16,617 nt of DNA from DASUXA01 sp036378155 (GCA_036378155.1 DASUXA010000049.1:1-16617); one strand, 5' to 3'. Counted from the stretch's first letter, positions 8,960 to 16,572 are shown. Notes: generated by a model not told the origin, from the sequence alone. A program made the numbers and translations.

Positions 8960-10270
8960 TTAGCGCTCGTGATTTTCGGTCATGGGAGGCGACAGGTGCC
9001 CCGACGCGCCTGACAACCCGGACGTCACGGACGAGTCCGACGGGTGGTCGCGGGCCAGCAGGCTCGCCGGACGAACGGCTGCGGCACCGAATCGGGCAGC
9101 CGCCGCGTCGACCGCGCGGTCCGCCTCCCGCCAGCCTCGTTCCCGCCCGCCGAGCGCCAGTTGCCGGGCCGCGCCGTCGGCTTCGACCAGCCCTTCGACG
9201 CGTACCCCGACGAGGCGGATCCGGTCGCCCGGCGCGAGCGCCCGGTACAGCGCCCACGCGGTCTGGAAGATCTCCCGGCTGACATCGGTCGCGGTCGGCA
9301 GCGTCCTCGACCGGTTCATGGTGCGGAAGTCCGCGAGGCGTACCTTGAGTGACACGGTGCGTCCGACCAGCCCGGCGCGCCGCAGCCGCGCGGCAGCCTT
9401 GGTCGACAACGCCAGCAGCGCCCGCCGGATCGTCGCCGGGTCGGCGACGTCCACGTCGAATGTGGTCTCCGCGCCGATCGACTTCTCCACCTGTTCCGGA
9501 ACGACCCGGCGGGGGTCGCGTCCCCAGGCGAGGTCGTGCAGGTGGGTGGCGGCCGCCTCGCCGAGCGCCGCCCGGATCATCCCGAACGGAGCCTGCGCCA
9601 CGTCGCCCACGGTCACCAACCCGAGGCGTCGCAGGACCTCCGCGCTGCGGTCGCCCACCCCCCACAACGCCGCCACCGGCAGTGGGTGCAGATAGTCGAG
9701 AACCCGATCGGCTGGTACTACGACCAGACCGTCGGGCTTGGCGCGGGTCGACGCCAACTTCGCCAGGAACTTGCTCGGCGCCACCCCGACCGAACAGGTC
9801 AGCCGCTGCTCGTCGAGGATGCGGCGACGGATCAGCGCGGCGATCCGGGCGGGACGACCGAGCAACCGCTGCGCCCCGGCGACATCGAGGAACGCCTCGT
9901 CCAGGGACAGCGGTTCGACCAGGGGCGTGACATCGCGGAAGACCGCCATGACGGCACGCGAGGCAGCGGTGTATTCGGCGAAGTCGGGGGGCAGGAACAC
10001 CGCCTGCGGACAGAGCCTGCGGGCGCGCGCGGTGGGCATGGCGCTGCGCACTCCGTACGCCCGAGCCTCGTAGCTGGCCGACGACACCACCCCGCGTGGA
10101 CCGGTGCCGCCCACCACGACGGGACGACCGCGCAGGTCGGGCCGGCGGCGCACCTCGACGGAGGCGTAAAAGGCGTCCATGTCGACGTGCAGAATCGGGC
10201 AGCCGGTGTCGTCGGCGCCCGGCCCGAACGCCGGGTCGCCGCCGCGCGGTACCGCCTGGCTACGCCCCAC
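8960..10270 (-). CDS. dinB: DNA polymerase IV (Y-family, DinB)
   Basis: A 436-residue Y-family translesion polymerase. The catalytic acidic residues are all present: Asp30 in HVDMDAFYASVE, Asp124 and Glu125 in SLDEAFLD. Tyr35 holds the steric-gate position that excludes ribonucleotides. The fingers motif SSASYEARAYGVRSAMPT and the helix-hairpin-helix (LWGVGDRSAEVLRRLGL) are intact. At 370-375, where many family members have a clamp-binding QLxLF, it reads QLALGG, and the last 35 residues are an unrelated polar tail ending TENHER. The GTG at 10270 lies 6 nt after a TAGCCT box, so the mRNA is probably leaderless. I see no LexA box here, so damage induction is not supported. Confidence 0.94.
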   Translation of the reverse strand: MGRSQAVPRGGDPAFGPGADDTGCPILHVDMDAFYASVEVRRRPDLRGRPVVVGGTGPRGVVSSASYEARAYGVRSAMPTARARRLCPQAVFLPPDFAEYTAASRAVMAVFRDVTPLVEPLSLDEAFLDVAGAQRLLGRPARIAALIRRRILDEQRLTCSVGVAPSKFLAKLASTRAKPDGLVVVPADRVLDYLHPLPVAALWGVGDRSAEVLRRLGLVTVGDVAQAPFGMIRAALGEAAATHLHDLAWGRDPRRVVPEQVEKSIGAETTFDVDVADPATIRRALLALSTKAAARLRRAGLVGRTVSLKVRLADFRTMNRSRTLPTATDVSREIFQTAWALYRALAPGDRIRLVGVRVEGLVEADGAARQLALGGRERGWREADRAVDAAAARFGAAAVRPASLLARDHPSDSSVTSGLSGASGHLSPPMTENHER

Positions 10271-10276
10271 GGGCGC

Positions 10277-10282
10277 AGGCTA
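10277..10282 (-). promoter_or_regulatory. -10 box of dinB (leaderless)
   Basis: TAGCCT on the minus strand, with 6 nt to the dinB GTG, so transcription should start at or next to the first base of the codon. A weak TGACGG 18 bp upstream overlaps the stop codon of the preceding gene. No ribosome-binding site lies between. Confidence 0.5.
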
Positions 10283-10303
10283 ACCCGAGGGTCCGACAAC
10301 CCG

Positions 10304-11449
10304 TCAGCGGCGCGCGACCAGCAGCGGGATCAGCATTTCCGCGGGCGTGAGCGAACCGTGGAAGCCGATCATGCGGGAGATCATCGCGGGCTCGTGGGCG
10401 CTCGCCAGCACCACGTGCCGGTCCCGGCAGACGATCACCACGTCGCCGATCCGGGTCTCGAAGTCCGCCGACACCGGACCGAACCACCCGGACGCCACCG
10501 CTTCGGCGCGGGTACCGACCCAGGCCGCGTCGCCCAGCACGGCACGCCAGGTCGCCAGTACGTCGTCGGTGGCGCCGGGCTGCGTGTACAGGTACCGCAC
10601 GCGCGGCTCCCCCGCGACGCCACGCACCCCGGCGCGCAGCGACAGATCGGCGTCGACGTCGAACCGACCGTCCGCCGGTACGTCGAACTGCCCGTGGTCC
10701 GCGGTCACCACCAGCGCCGCCCTGGGCGGCAGGTCGCCGACCAGCCGGGCGACCAGCCGTTCGACGTCGGCGGCGGCGCGCGCCCACTGCTCGGACCCGG
10801 TGCCGAACTGGTGCCCGGCCTGGTCCAGGTCGGGGTGGTACCCGTAGACCAGGGTCGGACGGTCGGCGGCGGCGAGCGTGGCGAGCATCGTCGCGGCCAA
10901 CTCGTCGACGCCGGTCGCGCCCAGGTACCGGGTCTGCCCGTACGCGGCGACGGTCAGCCCGCTCCCGGCGAACTCGGGTCGGCTGACCACGGTCACCGAT
11001 ACCCCGGTCGAGGCGTGGTCGAACAGCGACGGTACCGGCTGCCACCTGCGCGGGTCCGGGTCGGTGCTCCAGCGGATGTGGTTGAGGACCCGATCGGTAC
11101 CGGGGACCAGCACCGTGAAGCCGAGCACGCCGTGTCGCCCCGGCGGCACCCCCGTCGCCAGGCTGACCAGGCTCGTCGGCGTGGTGGACGGAAAGCCGGA
11201 GGTGAGCGGCGGTCCGGCGACACGCGCCAGGTCCGCCACGGTCGGCGCGTACCGGGCGATCCGGGGCAGCAACTCGTGGCCCAGACCGTCGACGAGCAGC
11301 AACGCGATCCGGTCCAGGTCGGCGAACCGGTGGTCGGCGGCGAGGTTGAGCGGGTCCGCCGACCCTGCCGCGCCGAGCACGGTGAGCAGGCTCGGTACCA
11401 GATCGGCGAGGCTGCCGCCGCCGTACCGGGGTAGCACCGCAGCGGTCAT
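10304..11449 (-). CDS. nucleotide pyrophosphatase/phosphodiesterase-like hydrolase (alkaline phosphatase superfamily)
   Basis: A 381-residue metal-dependent phosphohydrolase. Metal and catalytic motifs appear in the family order: LLLVDGLG (Asp54), FPSTTPTSLVSLATG with Thr90 as likely nucleophile, YHPDLDQAGHQFG (Asp209, His213) and VVTADHG (Asp251, His252). This matches the type I phosphodiesterase/nucleotide pyrophosphatase group. There is no signal peptide or membrane span, so it should act in the cytoplasm, unlike many secreted relatives. The ATG at 11449 overlaps the methyltransferase stop by 4 bp (ATGA), implying coupled translation. It ends within the dinB promoter region. The substrate (nucleotide, dinucleotide or other phosphodiester) is not evident. 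Confidence 0.88.
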   Translation of the reverse strand: MTAAVLPRYGGGSLADLVPSLLTVLGAAGSADPLNLAADHRFADLDRIALLLVDGLGHELLPRIARYAPTVADLARVAGPPLTSGFPSTTPTSLVSLATGVPPGRHGVLGFTVLVPGTDRVLNHIRWSTDPDPRRWQPVPSLFDHASTGVSVTVVSRPEFAGSGLTVAAYGQTRYLGATGVDELAATMLATLAAADRPTLVYGYHPDLDQAGHQFGTGSEQWARAAADVERLVARLVGDLPPRAALVVTADHGQFDVPADGRFDVDADLSLRAGVRGVAGEPRVRYLYTQPGATDDVLATWRAVLGDAAWVGTRAEAVASGWFGPVSADFETRIGDVVIVCRDRHVVLASAHEPAMISRMIGFHGSLTPAEMLIPLLVARR

Positions 11450-12189
11450 GGCTTGCGCGCCAGCAGGTGCAGTTGGGTCGCCACGTCGCGGTACGGCGAC
11501 CGACCGGCGACGGCCAGTTCCAACGCCAGCAACCGGGTCGGGTCGGTGTCGGCGACCACTCCCGGGACCAGGTCGGCGAGCACCCGTACCCCGTGGATCT
11601 GCTCGACGGTCAGCCCGGCGGCGCTGACCAGGGCCACCGCGCCGTCCAGGTCGTACCGGCGGCGCAGCGTGTCGCGCGTACCGGCCCGCCCGTCGGGGTC
11701 GGCGAGCAGCGCCGCCGCCACGTCGAGGTGACCGGTGACGGCGCGCGCCAGGACGGCGGCGGCCCGGTTGGCGAGCAGCACACTCGCCGCGCCGGACGGG
11801 CGCAGCACGGCGGCGAGCGCGGCGACCACCGCGCCCGGGTCGTCGACCACTTCGAGCACGCTGTGGCACAGCACCAGGTCGGCGCTGCCGGGCGGTACGA
11901 GCGCGCCGAGCTGGTCGCCGTCGCCCTGTACCGCTCTGATCCGCGCGGCGACGCCGGCTTCGCTGGCACGCCGGGTCAGCGCGGCGAGCGCGTCCGGGCT
12001 GGAATCGACGACCGTGACGTGGTGCCCGGATCGGGCCAGGGGCACGGCGAAACCGCCGGTACCGCCACCGACGTCGATCACGGTGAGCGGCCCCGGCTGC
12101 CGGTCGAGTTCGCCTTGCAGTACCTGCCAGACCACGGCGGTGCGGGGCGCGGCCTGCGGGTTGATCGTGCCCGCGTATGTGCCATCCAC
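11446..12189 (-). CDS. SAM-dependent methyltransferase, CmoM/SmtA-like
   Basis: A 247-residue class I methyltransferase. Motif I is VIDVGGGTGG (37-46), the ribose-binding acid is Asp62 (VTVVDSSPD), then GDGDQ at 89-93 and DLVLCHSVLEVVDDP. The C-terminal half (GHLDVAAAL, HGVRVLADLVPG, and the end LLALELAVAGRSPYRDVATQLHLLARKP) resembles, from memory, E. coli SmtA/CmoM, which methylates the carboxymethoxyuridine at wobble position 34 of tRNA. Whether the tRNA substrate exists in this organism is unknown. The GTG at 12189 is 7 nt after a TAGGCT box, consistent with a leaderless mRNA. It heads an operon with the phosphodiesterase-like gene, overlapping by 4 bp. Confidence 0.85.
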   Translation of the reverse strand: MDGTYAGTINPQAAPRTAVVWQVLQGELDRQPGPLTVIDVGGGTGGFAVPLARSGHHVTVVDSSPDALAALTRRASEAGVAARIRAVQGDGDQLGALVPPGSADLVLCHSVLEVVDDPGAVVAALAAVLRPSGAASVLLANRAAAVLARAVTGHLDVAAALLADPDGRAGTRDTLRRRYDLDGAVALVSAAGLTVEQIHGVRVLADLVPGVVADTDPTRLLALELAVAGRSPYRDVATQLHLLARKP

Positions 12190-12196
12190 CTGTGCG

Positions 12197-12202
12197 AGCC
12201 TA
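12197..12202 (-). promoter_or_regulatory. -10 box of the methyltransferase gene (leaderless)
   Basis: TAGGCT on the minus strand, 7 nt before the GTG at 12189, with no ribosome-binding site between. It lies in the 92-bp gap after the dnaE2 stop. No clear -35. Confidence 0.5.
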
Positions 12203-12281
12203 GGGCACGGCGGCCGGCGGTTCGCCTGCCCGCTCGCCGGGGTCCGTCCGCGCCGGGCTGACGGCGTACCACAGGCGGCGG

Positions 12282-15200
12282 TCAGCGGAAGTCCCGCGAG
12301 GTCGACGCGACCGGCAACCGCAGCACCGCGAGCTGGTCGGCATTGAGGTTCATCACCCCCTCGGCGCGCTCCAGCCTGCCTCGTACCAGCATCGCCGAGG
12401 CGGTACGGGCGACCCGCCGGTACCGCTGCCACAGCCCCGGCGAGCAGACCACATTGAGCATCCCGGTCTCGTCCTCGAGGTTGACGAACGTGATGCCACC
12501 CGCGGTCGCCGGGCGTTGCCGGTGGGTGACGATGCCCCCGACCAGTACCCGCCGACCGTGCTCCACCTCGGACAACCCGCCGATCGGGCGCGCGCCGATC
12601 CGGGTCAGGTGGTCGCGGACCAGTTGAACCGGGTGGGTGTCCGGGGACAACCCGGTCGCCCACACGTCCGCGACCATCAGATCGACCTCGTCCATGCCGG
12701 GCAACGTCGGTGCGCTCACCCCGGTGACCGTGCCGGGCAGCCGGTCGGCGCGGTCCTGGGCAGCCGCGCCGGCAGCCCACAGCGCCGCACGCCGGGCGAG
12801 CCCGAAACACGCGAAGGCATCCGCCGTGGCGAGCGCCTCCAGGTGCGCCGCGGTCAGCCGGACGCCACCCGCGGCGAGCCGCCTGACCAGGTCGGACATG
12901 CTCCGGTACGGCCCGGCCGCGGCGCGCTCGGCGGCGATGCGTTCGGCGAGGTCGTCACCGATCGTGCGTACCTCGGACAGACCCAGGCGGACCACCGGTC
13001 CGCCCACCCCCCACTGGTCAGGCGGCTGACCAGGTCCGTTACGGGGGCCGCCGGCGACGACCGGAGGTTCCAGGGTGGCGGTCGCGGCGCTGGCGTTGAC
13101 GTCCGGGCGGCGTACCACCACGCCGTGCCGGCGGGCGTCGTCCACCAGGGTCTGCGTCGAATAGAAGCCCATCGGCTGGGCGTTGATCAGCGCGGCACAG
13201 AACGCCGCCGGGTGGTACCGCTTGAGCCAGGCGCTCGCGAAGACCAGGTACGCGAAGCTCATCGCGTGGCTTTCCGGGAAGCCGTAGTTGGCGAACGCGG
13301 ACAGCTTCAGGTACAGGTCGTCGGCGAGCGCGCCGGTGATGCCCCGCTCAGCCATGCCCGCGTACAGCCGCTCGCGCAGCCGCGCCATCCGCGCCTGGGA
13401 ACGCTTCGCGCCCATCGCCCGGCGCAACTCGTCGGACTCGGCGGGGGTGAACCCGGCGACGTCGATCGCCATCTGCATCAACTGTTCCTGGAACAGCGGT
13501 ACGCCGAGGGTGCGCGCCAGCGCGTCGTGCAGCAGCGGATGCGGCGGGTCGCTGGGCTCCTGGCCGTTGCGGCGGCGGATGTACGGATGGACCGACCCGC
13601 CCTGGATCGGACCGGGACGGATCAACGCGACCTCCACGACCAGGTCGTAGAACTCGCGCGGCTTCAGCCGGGGCAGGGTCGCCATCTGCGCGCGGCTCTC
13701 CACCTGGAACACCCCGACCGAGTCGGCCCGGCACAGCATCTGGTAGACCTCCGGGTCGTCCAGCGGCAGCGTGCCCATGTCCAGGTCGGGGTCGACCATG
13801 TCGAACGCGTAGTGCAGCGCGGACAACATGCCCAGCCCAAGCAGGTCGAACTTGACCAGTCCCACCTCGGCGCAGTCGTCCTTGTCCCACTGCAGCACGG
13901 TGCGCCCCGGCATCCGGGCCCACTCCACCGGGCACACCTCGATCACCGGCCGGTCGCAGATCACCATGCCGCCGGAGTGGATGCCGAGGTGGCGGGGGAA
14001 GTGCTCCACCTGGTGGGCCAGCGCCAGCACCGCCTCCGGGATCTCGTTGTCCGGCCGGCTGGCCGTGACGTGCAGAGGGCTCCAGGGATCGGCCTGCTTC
14101 GACCAGGCGTCCTGCTGACCGGGGTCGGCGCCCATCGCCTTGGCCATGTCCCGGATCGCCGACTTCGCCCGGTACGTGATCACGTTCGCCACCTGCGCCG
14201 TGTGGTGCCGGCCGTAGCGGTCGTACACGTACTGGATGACCTCCTCGCGGCGGTCCGATTCGATGTCGATGTCGATGTCGGGGGGACCGTCGCGGCCCGG
14301 AGACAGGAACCGCTCGAACAGCAGCCCGAGGGCGACGGCGTCGGCGTTGGTGACACCGAGGGCGTAGCAGACCGCCGAGTTGGCGGCGCTGCCCCGGCCC
14401 TGGCAGTAGATGCCGGACCGGCGGCAGAACTCGACGATGTCCCACACCACGAGGAAGTAGCCGGGGAACCCCAGCGCCTCGATGACCGCCAGCTCGTGGT
14501 CGATCTGTGCCCAGGCCCGCCGGTTGCGGTCGCGATCGCCGCGGGGGTCGGCGCCGCCGCGGGGTCCGTAGCGACGGGTGGCGCCCTGCTCGGCGAGCCG
14601 GCGCAGGTAGGCCATCTCGTCGAGCCCGTCGGGGCACGGGAACGGCGGGAGCTGCGGCGCCACCAACGCCAGGTCGAAGGCGCACGCCCGCCCCAGCTCG
14701 GCCGCCAACTCGACCGCCCCGGGCCAGCGGGCGAACCGGCGGGCCTGCTCGTCGCCCGACCGCAGGTGGGCGCTGCCGGCGGCGGGCAGCCAGCCCGCGA
14801 GGTCGTCGAGGCTGCGCCGGGCCCGCACGGCGGCCAGCGCGCCGGCGAGGCGCCGCCGGTCGGGCGTGGCGTAGTGGACGTTGTTGGTGGCCACCAGCGG
14901 CAGGCCCGCCCGCACGGCCAGGGCGGCGAGGGCGTCGTTGCGGGCCGAGTCGAGCGGGTCGCCGTGGTCGCACAGCTCGACCGCCACGTTGCCGGCGCCG
15001 AAGGTGTCGACGAGCCGCCCCAGGTCGCGACCCGCGGCGGCCGGCCCCCGGTCGACCAGCGCCCGGGGCACCGCCCCCTTGCGGCAGCCGGTGAGCACCA
15101 GCCAGTGGCCGCCGTGGGCCGCCGACCAGTCGACGCCCGAGTAGTCGGGCTTGCCCTTCTCGCGGCCGGCGAGGTGCGCGGCGCTGAGCGTGGACGCCAG

Positions 15201-15719
15201 CCGGGCGTAGCCCTCGGGGCCGCGGGCCAGCACCAGCAGGTGGTCGCCCTCGGGGTCGGCCTCACCGTTCTGCGGGCGGGTCAGCCCCAGCGACAGCTCG
15301 GCGCCGAACACGGTGGGCACTCCCACCGCCCGCGCCGCCTCGGCGAAGCGGACCACGCCGTAGAACCCGTCGTGGTCGGTGAGCGCCAACGCCTCGAGAC
15401 CCAGGCGGGCGGCCTCTTCCGCCAGCTCTTCCGGGTGGCTGGCCCCGTCGAGGAAGCTGAAGTTCGAGTGGCAGTGCAGCTCGGCGTAGGGCGTGGCGCC
15501 GACCCGCCGCTCGAGCCCGGCGGGTGGCTCGTACCGGGCCCGGCGGGGCGACCACGCCGGGCTGTCGCCCCCGTTGGCCCCCTCGGGGACGTCGCTCGGC
15601 CGGTGGTCGCGCCGCGACCCCCCGGTCGCCCACCAGCTGCGGGGGTCACCGCCGGGCTTGCGGCCCGACAGCGTGCGCTCGATCTCGCTCCAGGGGACGT
15701 CGGGGTTGTTGAAGCCCAC
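12282..15719 (-). CDS. dnaE2: error-prone DNA polymerase III alpha subunit
   Basis: A 1145-residue C-family polymerase for damage-induced mutagenic synthesis. The N-terminal PHP domain begins at YAELHCHSNFSFLDGASHP (His82, His84). The polymerase palm has PPDIDIDIESDRRE with catalytic Asp481 and Asp483. Then come finger motifs such as GFPESHAMSFAYLVFASAW, a helix-hairpin-helix region and an OB fold (GGIVTHRQRP, FVNLEDETGMLNVV), ending SRDFR as is typical of DnaE2. The GTG at 15719 lies 6 nt after a TAGAAT box next to a perfect LexA site, so it is SOS-controlled and probably leaderless. An ATG at 15725 is in another frame. The base signature changes within the gene. No imuA or imuB adjoins it. 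Confidence 0.95.
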   Translation of the reverse strand: MGFNNPDVPWSEIERTLSGRKPGGDPRSWWATGGSRRDHRPSDVPEGANGGDSPAWSPRRARYEPPAGLERRVGATPYAELHCHSNFSFLDGASHPEELAEEAARLGLEALALTDHDGFYGVVRFAEAARAVGVPTVFGAELSLGLTRPQNGEADPEGDHLLVLARGPEGYARLASTLSAAHLAGREKGKPDYSGVDWSAAHGGHWLVLTGCRKGAVPRALVDRGPAAAGRDLGRLVDTFGAGNVAVELCDHGDPLDSARNDALAALAVRAGLPLVATNNVHYATPDRRRLAGALAAVRARRSLDDLAGWLPAAGSAHLRSGDEQARRFARWPGAVELAAELGRACAFDLALVAPQLPPFPCPDGLDEMAYLRRLAEQGATRRYGPRGGADPRGDRDRNRRAWAQIDHELAVIEALGFPGYFLVVWDIVEFCRRSGIYCQGRGSAANSAVCYALGVTNADAVALGLLFERFLSPGRDGPPDIDIDIESDRREEVIQYVYDRYGRHHTAQVANVITYRAKSAIRDMAKAMGADPGQQDAWSKQADPWSPLHVTASRPDNEIPEAVLALAHQVEHFPRHLGIHSGGMVICDRPVIEVCPVEWARMPGRTVLQWDKDDCAEVGLVKFDLLGLGMLSALHYAFDMVDPDLDMGTLPLDDPEVYQMLCRADSVGVFQVESRAQMATLPRLKPREFYDLVVEVALIRPGPIQGGSVHPYIRRRNGQEPSDPPHPLLHDALARTLGVPLFQEQLMQMAIDVAGFTPAESDELRRAMGAKRSQARMARLRERLYAGMAERGITGALADDLYLKLSAFANYGFPESHAMSFAYLVFASAWLKRYHPAAFCAALINAQPMGFYSTQTLVDDARRHGVVVRRPDVNASAATATLEPPVVAGGPRNGPGQPPDQWGVGGPVVRLGLSEVRTIGDDLAERIAAERAAAGPYRSMSDLVRRLAAGGVRLTAAHLEALATADAFACFGLARRAALWAAGAAAQDRADRLPGTVTGVSAPTLPGMDEVDLMVADVWATGLSPDTHPVQLVRDHLTRIGARPIGGLSEVEHGRRVLVGGIVTHRQRPATAGGITFVNLEDETGMLNVVCSPGLWQRYRRVARTASAMLVRGRLERAEGVMNLNADQLAVLRLPVASTSRDFR

Positions 15720-15725
15720 GCGCCC

Positions 15726-15731
15726 ATTCTA
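15726..15731 (-). promoter_or_regulatory. -10 box of dnaE2 (leaderless)
   Basis: TAGAAT on the minus strand, 6 nt from the dnaE2 GTG. Its first three bases are also the TAG stop codon of padR, and it overlaps the end of the SOS palindrome by two bases, so LexA bound there should block RNA polymerase directly. Confidence 0.7.
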
Positions 15732-16382
15732 CGAACGTATGTTCGTATCCGCTCCTCCGCCACGAGGCGTCGAGGCGACTTCCCCCGTTGTCCCCGCGAC
15801 GCGGGGACCCTCCCGGGCCGCGCCGGCTCGATCACCGATGGCACGGTCGACGCCACAGGCGGCGGCGCGCTCGCCCTCGTAGTACGCCAGGCCCCACCCG
15901 GCGACCAGGGCCACGTTGCGCCAGCGCTCGTCGTCGCCCAGCCCCGCGCGCACGGCGCCGAGCTGGGCCAGCATCTCGTCGCACCAGGCGCGGTGCGCCT
16001 CGATGGCGGTGCGCAGCTGAGCCTGATCGAGCAGGTGCCCGAAGAACACCCGCAGCACCACCGGATGGCGCAGCACCGGCGGATCGGGCGGGGTGGCCAG
16101 CCACGCCCGCACCGCCTGATCGCCCGCGGAGGTGAGCCGGTAGACCTTGGTCGACCGCGTGCCGTCGCGCACCACGCGGCGCTGGGTGACCAGCCCGGCG
16201 GCCGCCAGGCGCTCCACCTCGCGGTAGACCTGGCTCATCGCCGGCGCCGACCAGAAGAAGCGCAGGTTGTCGGCCCATTGCTTCAGCTCGTAACCCGACA
16301 GCTCGCGGCCGAACGACAGCAGGCCGAGCAGGGTGTAGCCGGTCGGGGTTGGTTCGGTCGAGGGGGTCGGCGCGGTCGGCAA
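15729..16382 (-). CDS. PadR-family transcriptional regulator
   Basis: A winged-helix regulator of 217 residues from the TTG at 16382. The PadR domain starts at residue 15 (GYTLLGLLSFGRELSGYELKQW) and continues with the recognition and wing region (SAPAMSQVYREVERLAAAGLVTQRRV, TKVYRLTSAGDQAVRAWL). The C-terminal part (HPVVLRVFFGHLL, AHRAWCDEMLAQLG) is the helical dimerisation domain. A disordered tail ends TNIRS, encoded by the dnaE2 SOS box. The TTG start is favoured because TAGGCT lies 7 nt upstream as in other genes here; an in-frame ATG at 16478 would add 32 residues with no ribosome site. The target is unknown; autoregulation is plausible. Confidence 0.85.
   Translation of the reverse strand: MPTAPTPSTEPTPTGYTLLGLLSFGRELSGYELKQWADNLRFFWSAPAMSQVYREVERLAAAGLVTQRRVVRDGTRSTKVYRLTSAGDQAVRAWLATPPDPPVLRHPVVLRVFFGHLLDQAQLRTAIEAHRAWCDEMLAQLGAVRAGLGDDERWRNVALVAGWGLAYYEGERAAACGVDRAIGDRAGAAREGPRVAGTTGEVASTPRGGGADTNIRS
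15730..15747. promoter_or_regulatory. LexA-binding SOS box
   Basis: TACGAACGTATGTTCGTA: 7-bp perfect arms around GTAT. The core CGAACGTATGTTCG (15732-15745) fits the Gram-positive/actinobacterial LexA consensus CGAAC-N4-GTTCG exactly. It sits in the -35/-10 region of dnaE2, a known LexA-regulated gene in actinobacteria. It lies wholly within the last codons of padR. Confidence 0.93.
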
Positions 16383-16389
16383 CGACGTC

Positions 16390-16395
16390 AGCCTA
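16390..16395 (-). promoter_or_regulatory. -10 box of padR (leaderless, TTG start)
   Basis: TAGGCT on the minus strand, identical to the methyltransferase -10 and at the same 7-nt distance from a start codon, here TTG at 16382. This decides the start chosen for padR. Confidence 0.45.
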
Positions 16396-16397
16396 TG

Positions 16398-16410
16398 TTC
16401 CCAACGGGAA
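16398..16410. promoter_or_regulatory. TTCCC-N3-GGGAA palindrome upstream of padR
   Basis: A perfect 5-bp inverted repeat with a 3-nt spacer (TTCCCAACGGGAA), 2 bp upstream of the padR -10 box on the minus strand. Its place suits a repressor site for padR autoregulation, but the arms are short. Confidence 0.35.
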
Positions 16411-16458
16411 GAGGGTGGCAATCCGCGCACCGGACGGCCGGTCGGGGCGAATTTCCTG

Positions 16459-16487
16459 TTCCGATCGGCACGTGACATCGGTACCGT
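16459..16487 (+). promoter_or_regulatory. candidate promoter of pyruvate kinase
   Basis: TTCCGA (16459-16464) and TACCGT (16482-16487) with a 17-bp spacer; start near 16494 would give an 80-nt leader before the GTG at 16573. The -35 is a weak match. It is divergent from padR. Confidence 0.35.
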
Positions 16488-16572
16488 GGCGACGATCGAC
16501 AGGCTGGGCGGTTGCAGCACGACCTCACGGGGTGCGCGGCGCGCCCCGAGACAGCCAGGGGAAGGACCGGCA

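Noticed and set aside
10262..10310. LexA box for dinB
   Set aside because: No GAAC-N4-GTTC match is found upstream of dinB; only dnaE2 has one in this window.
12190..12281. Additional small gene between dnaE2 and the methyltransferase
   Set aside because: The 92-bp gap shows only a -10 box; no start with ribosome site or conserved peptide.
15281..15856. Alternative start of dnaE2 at the ATG at 15725
   Set aside because: That ATG is in a different frame and leads to low-complexity text; the GTG at 15719 opens the frame with the PHP and polymerase domains.
12516..16475. 1319-codon open frame antisense to dnaE2 and padR
   Set aside because: The longest open frame in the window, but its composition is that of a GC shadow; the opposite strand carries two clear families.
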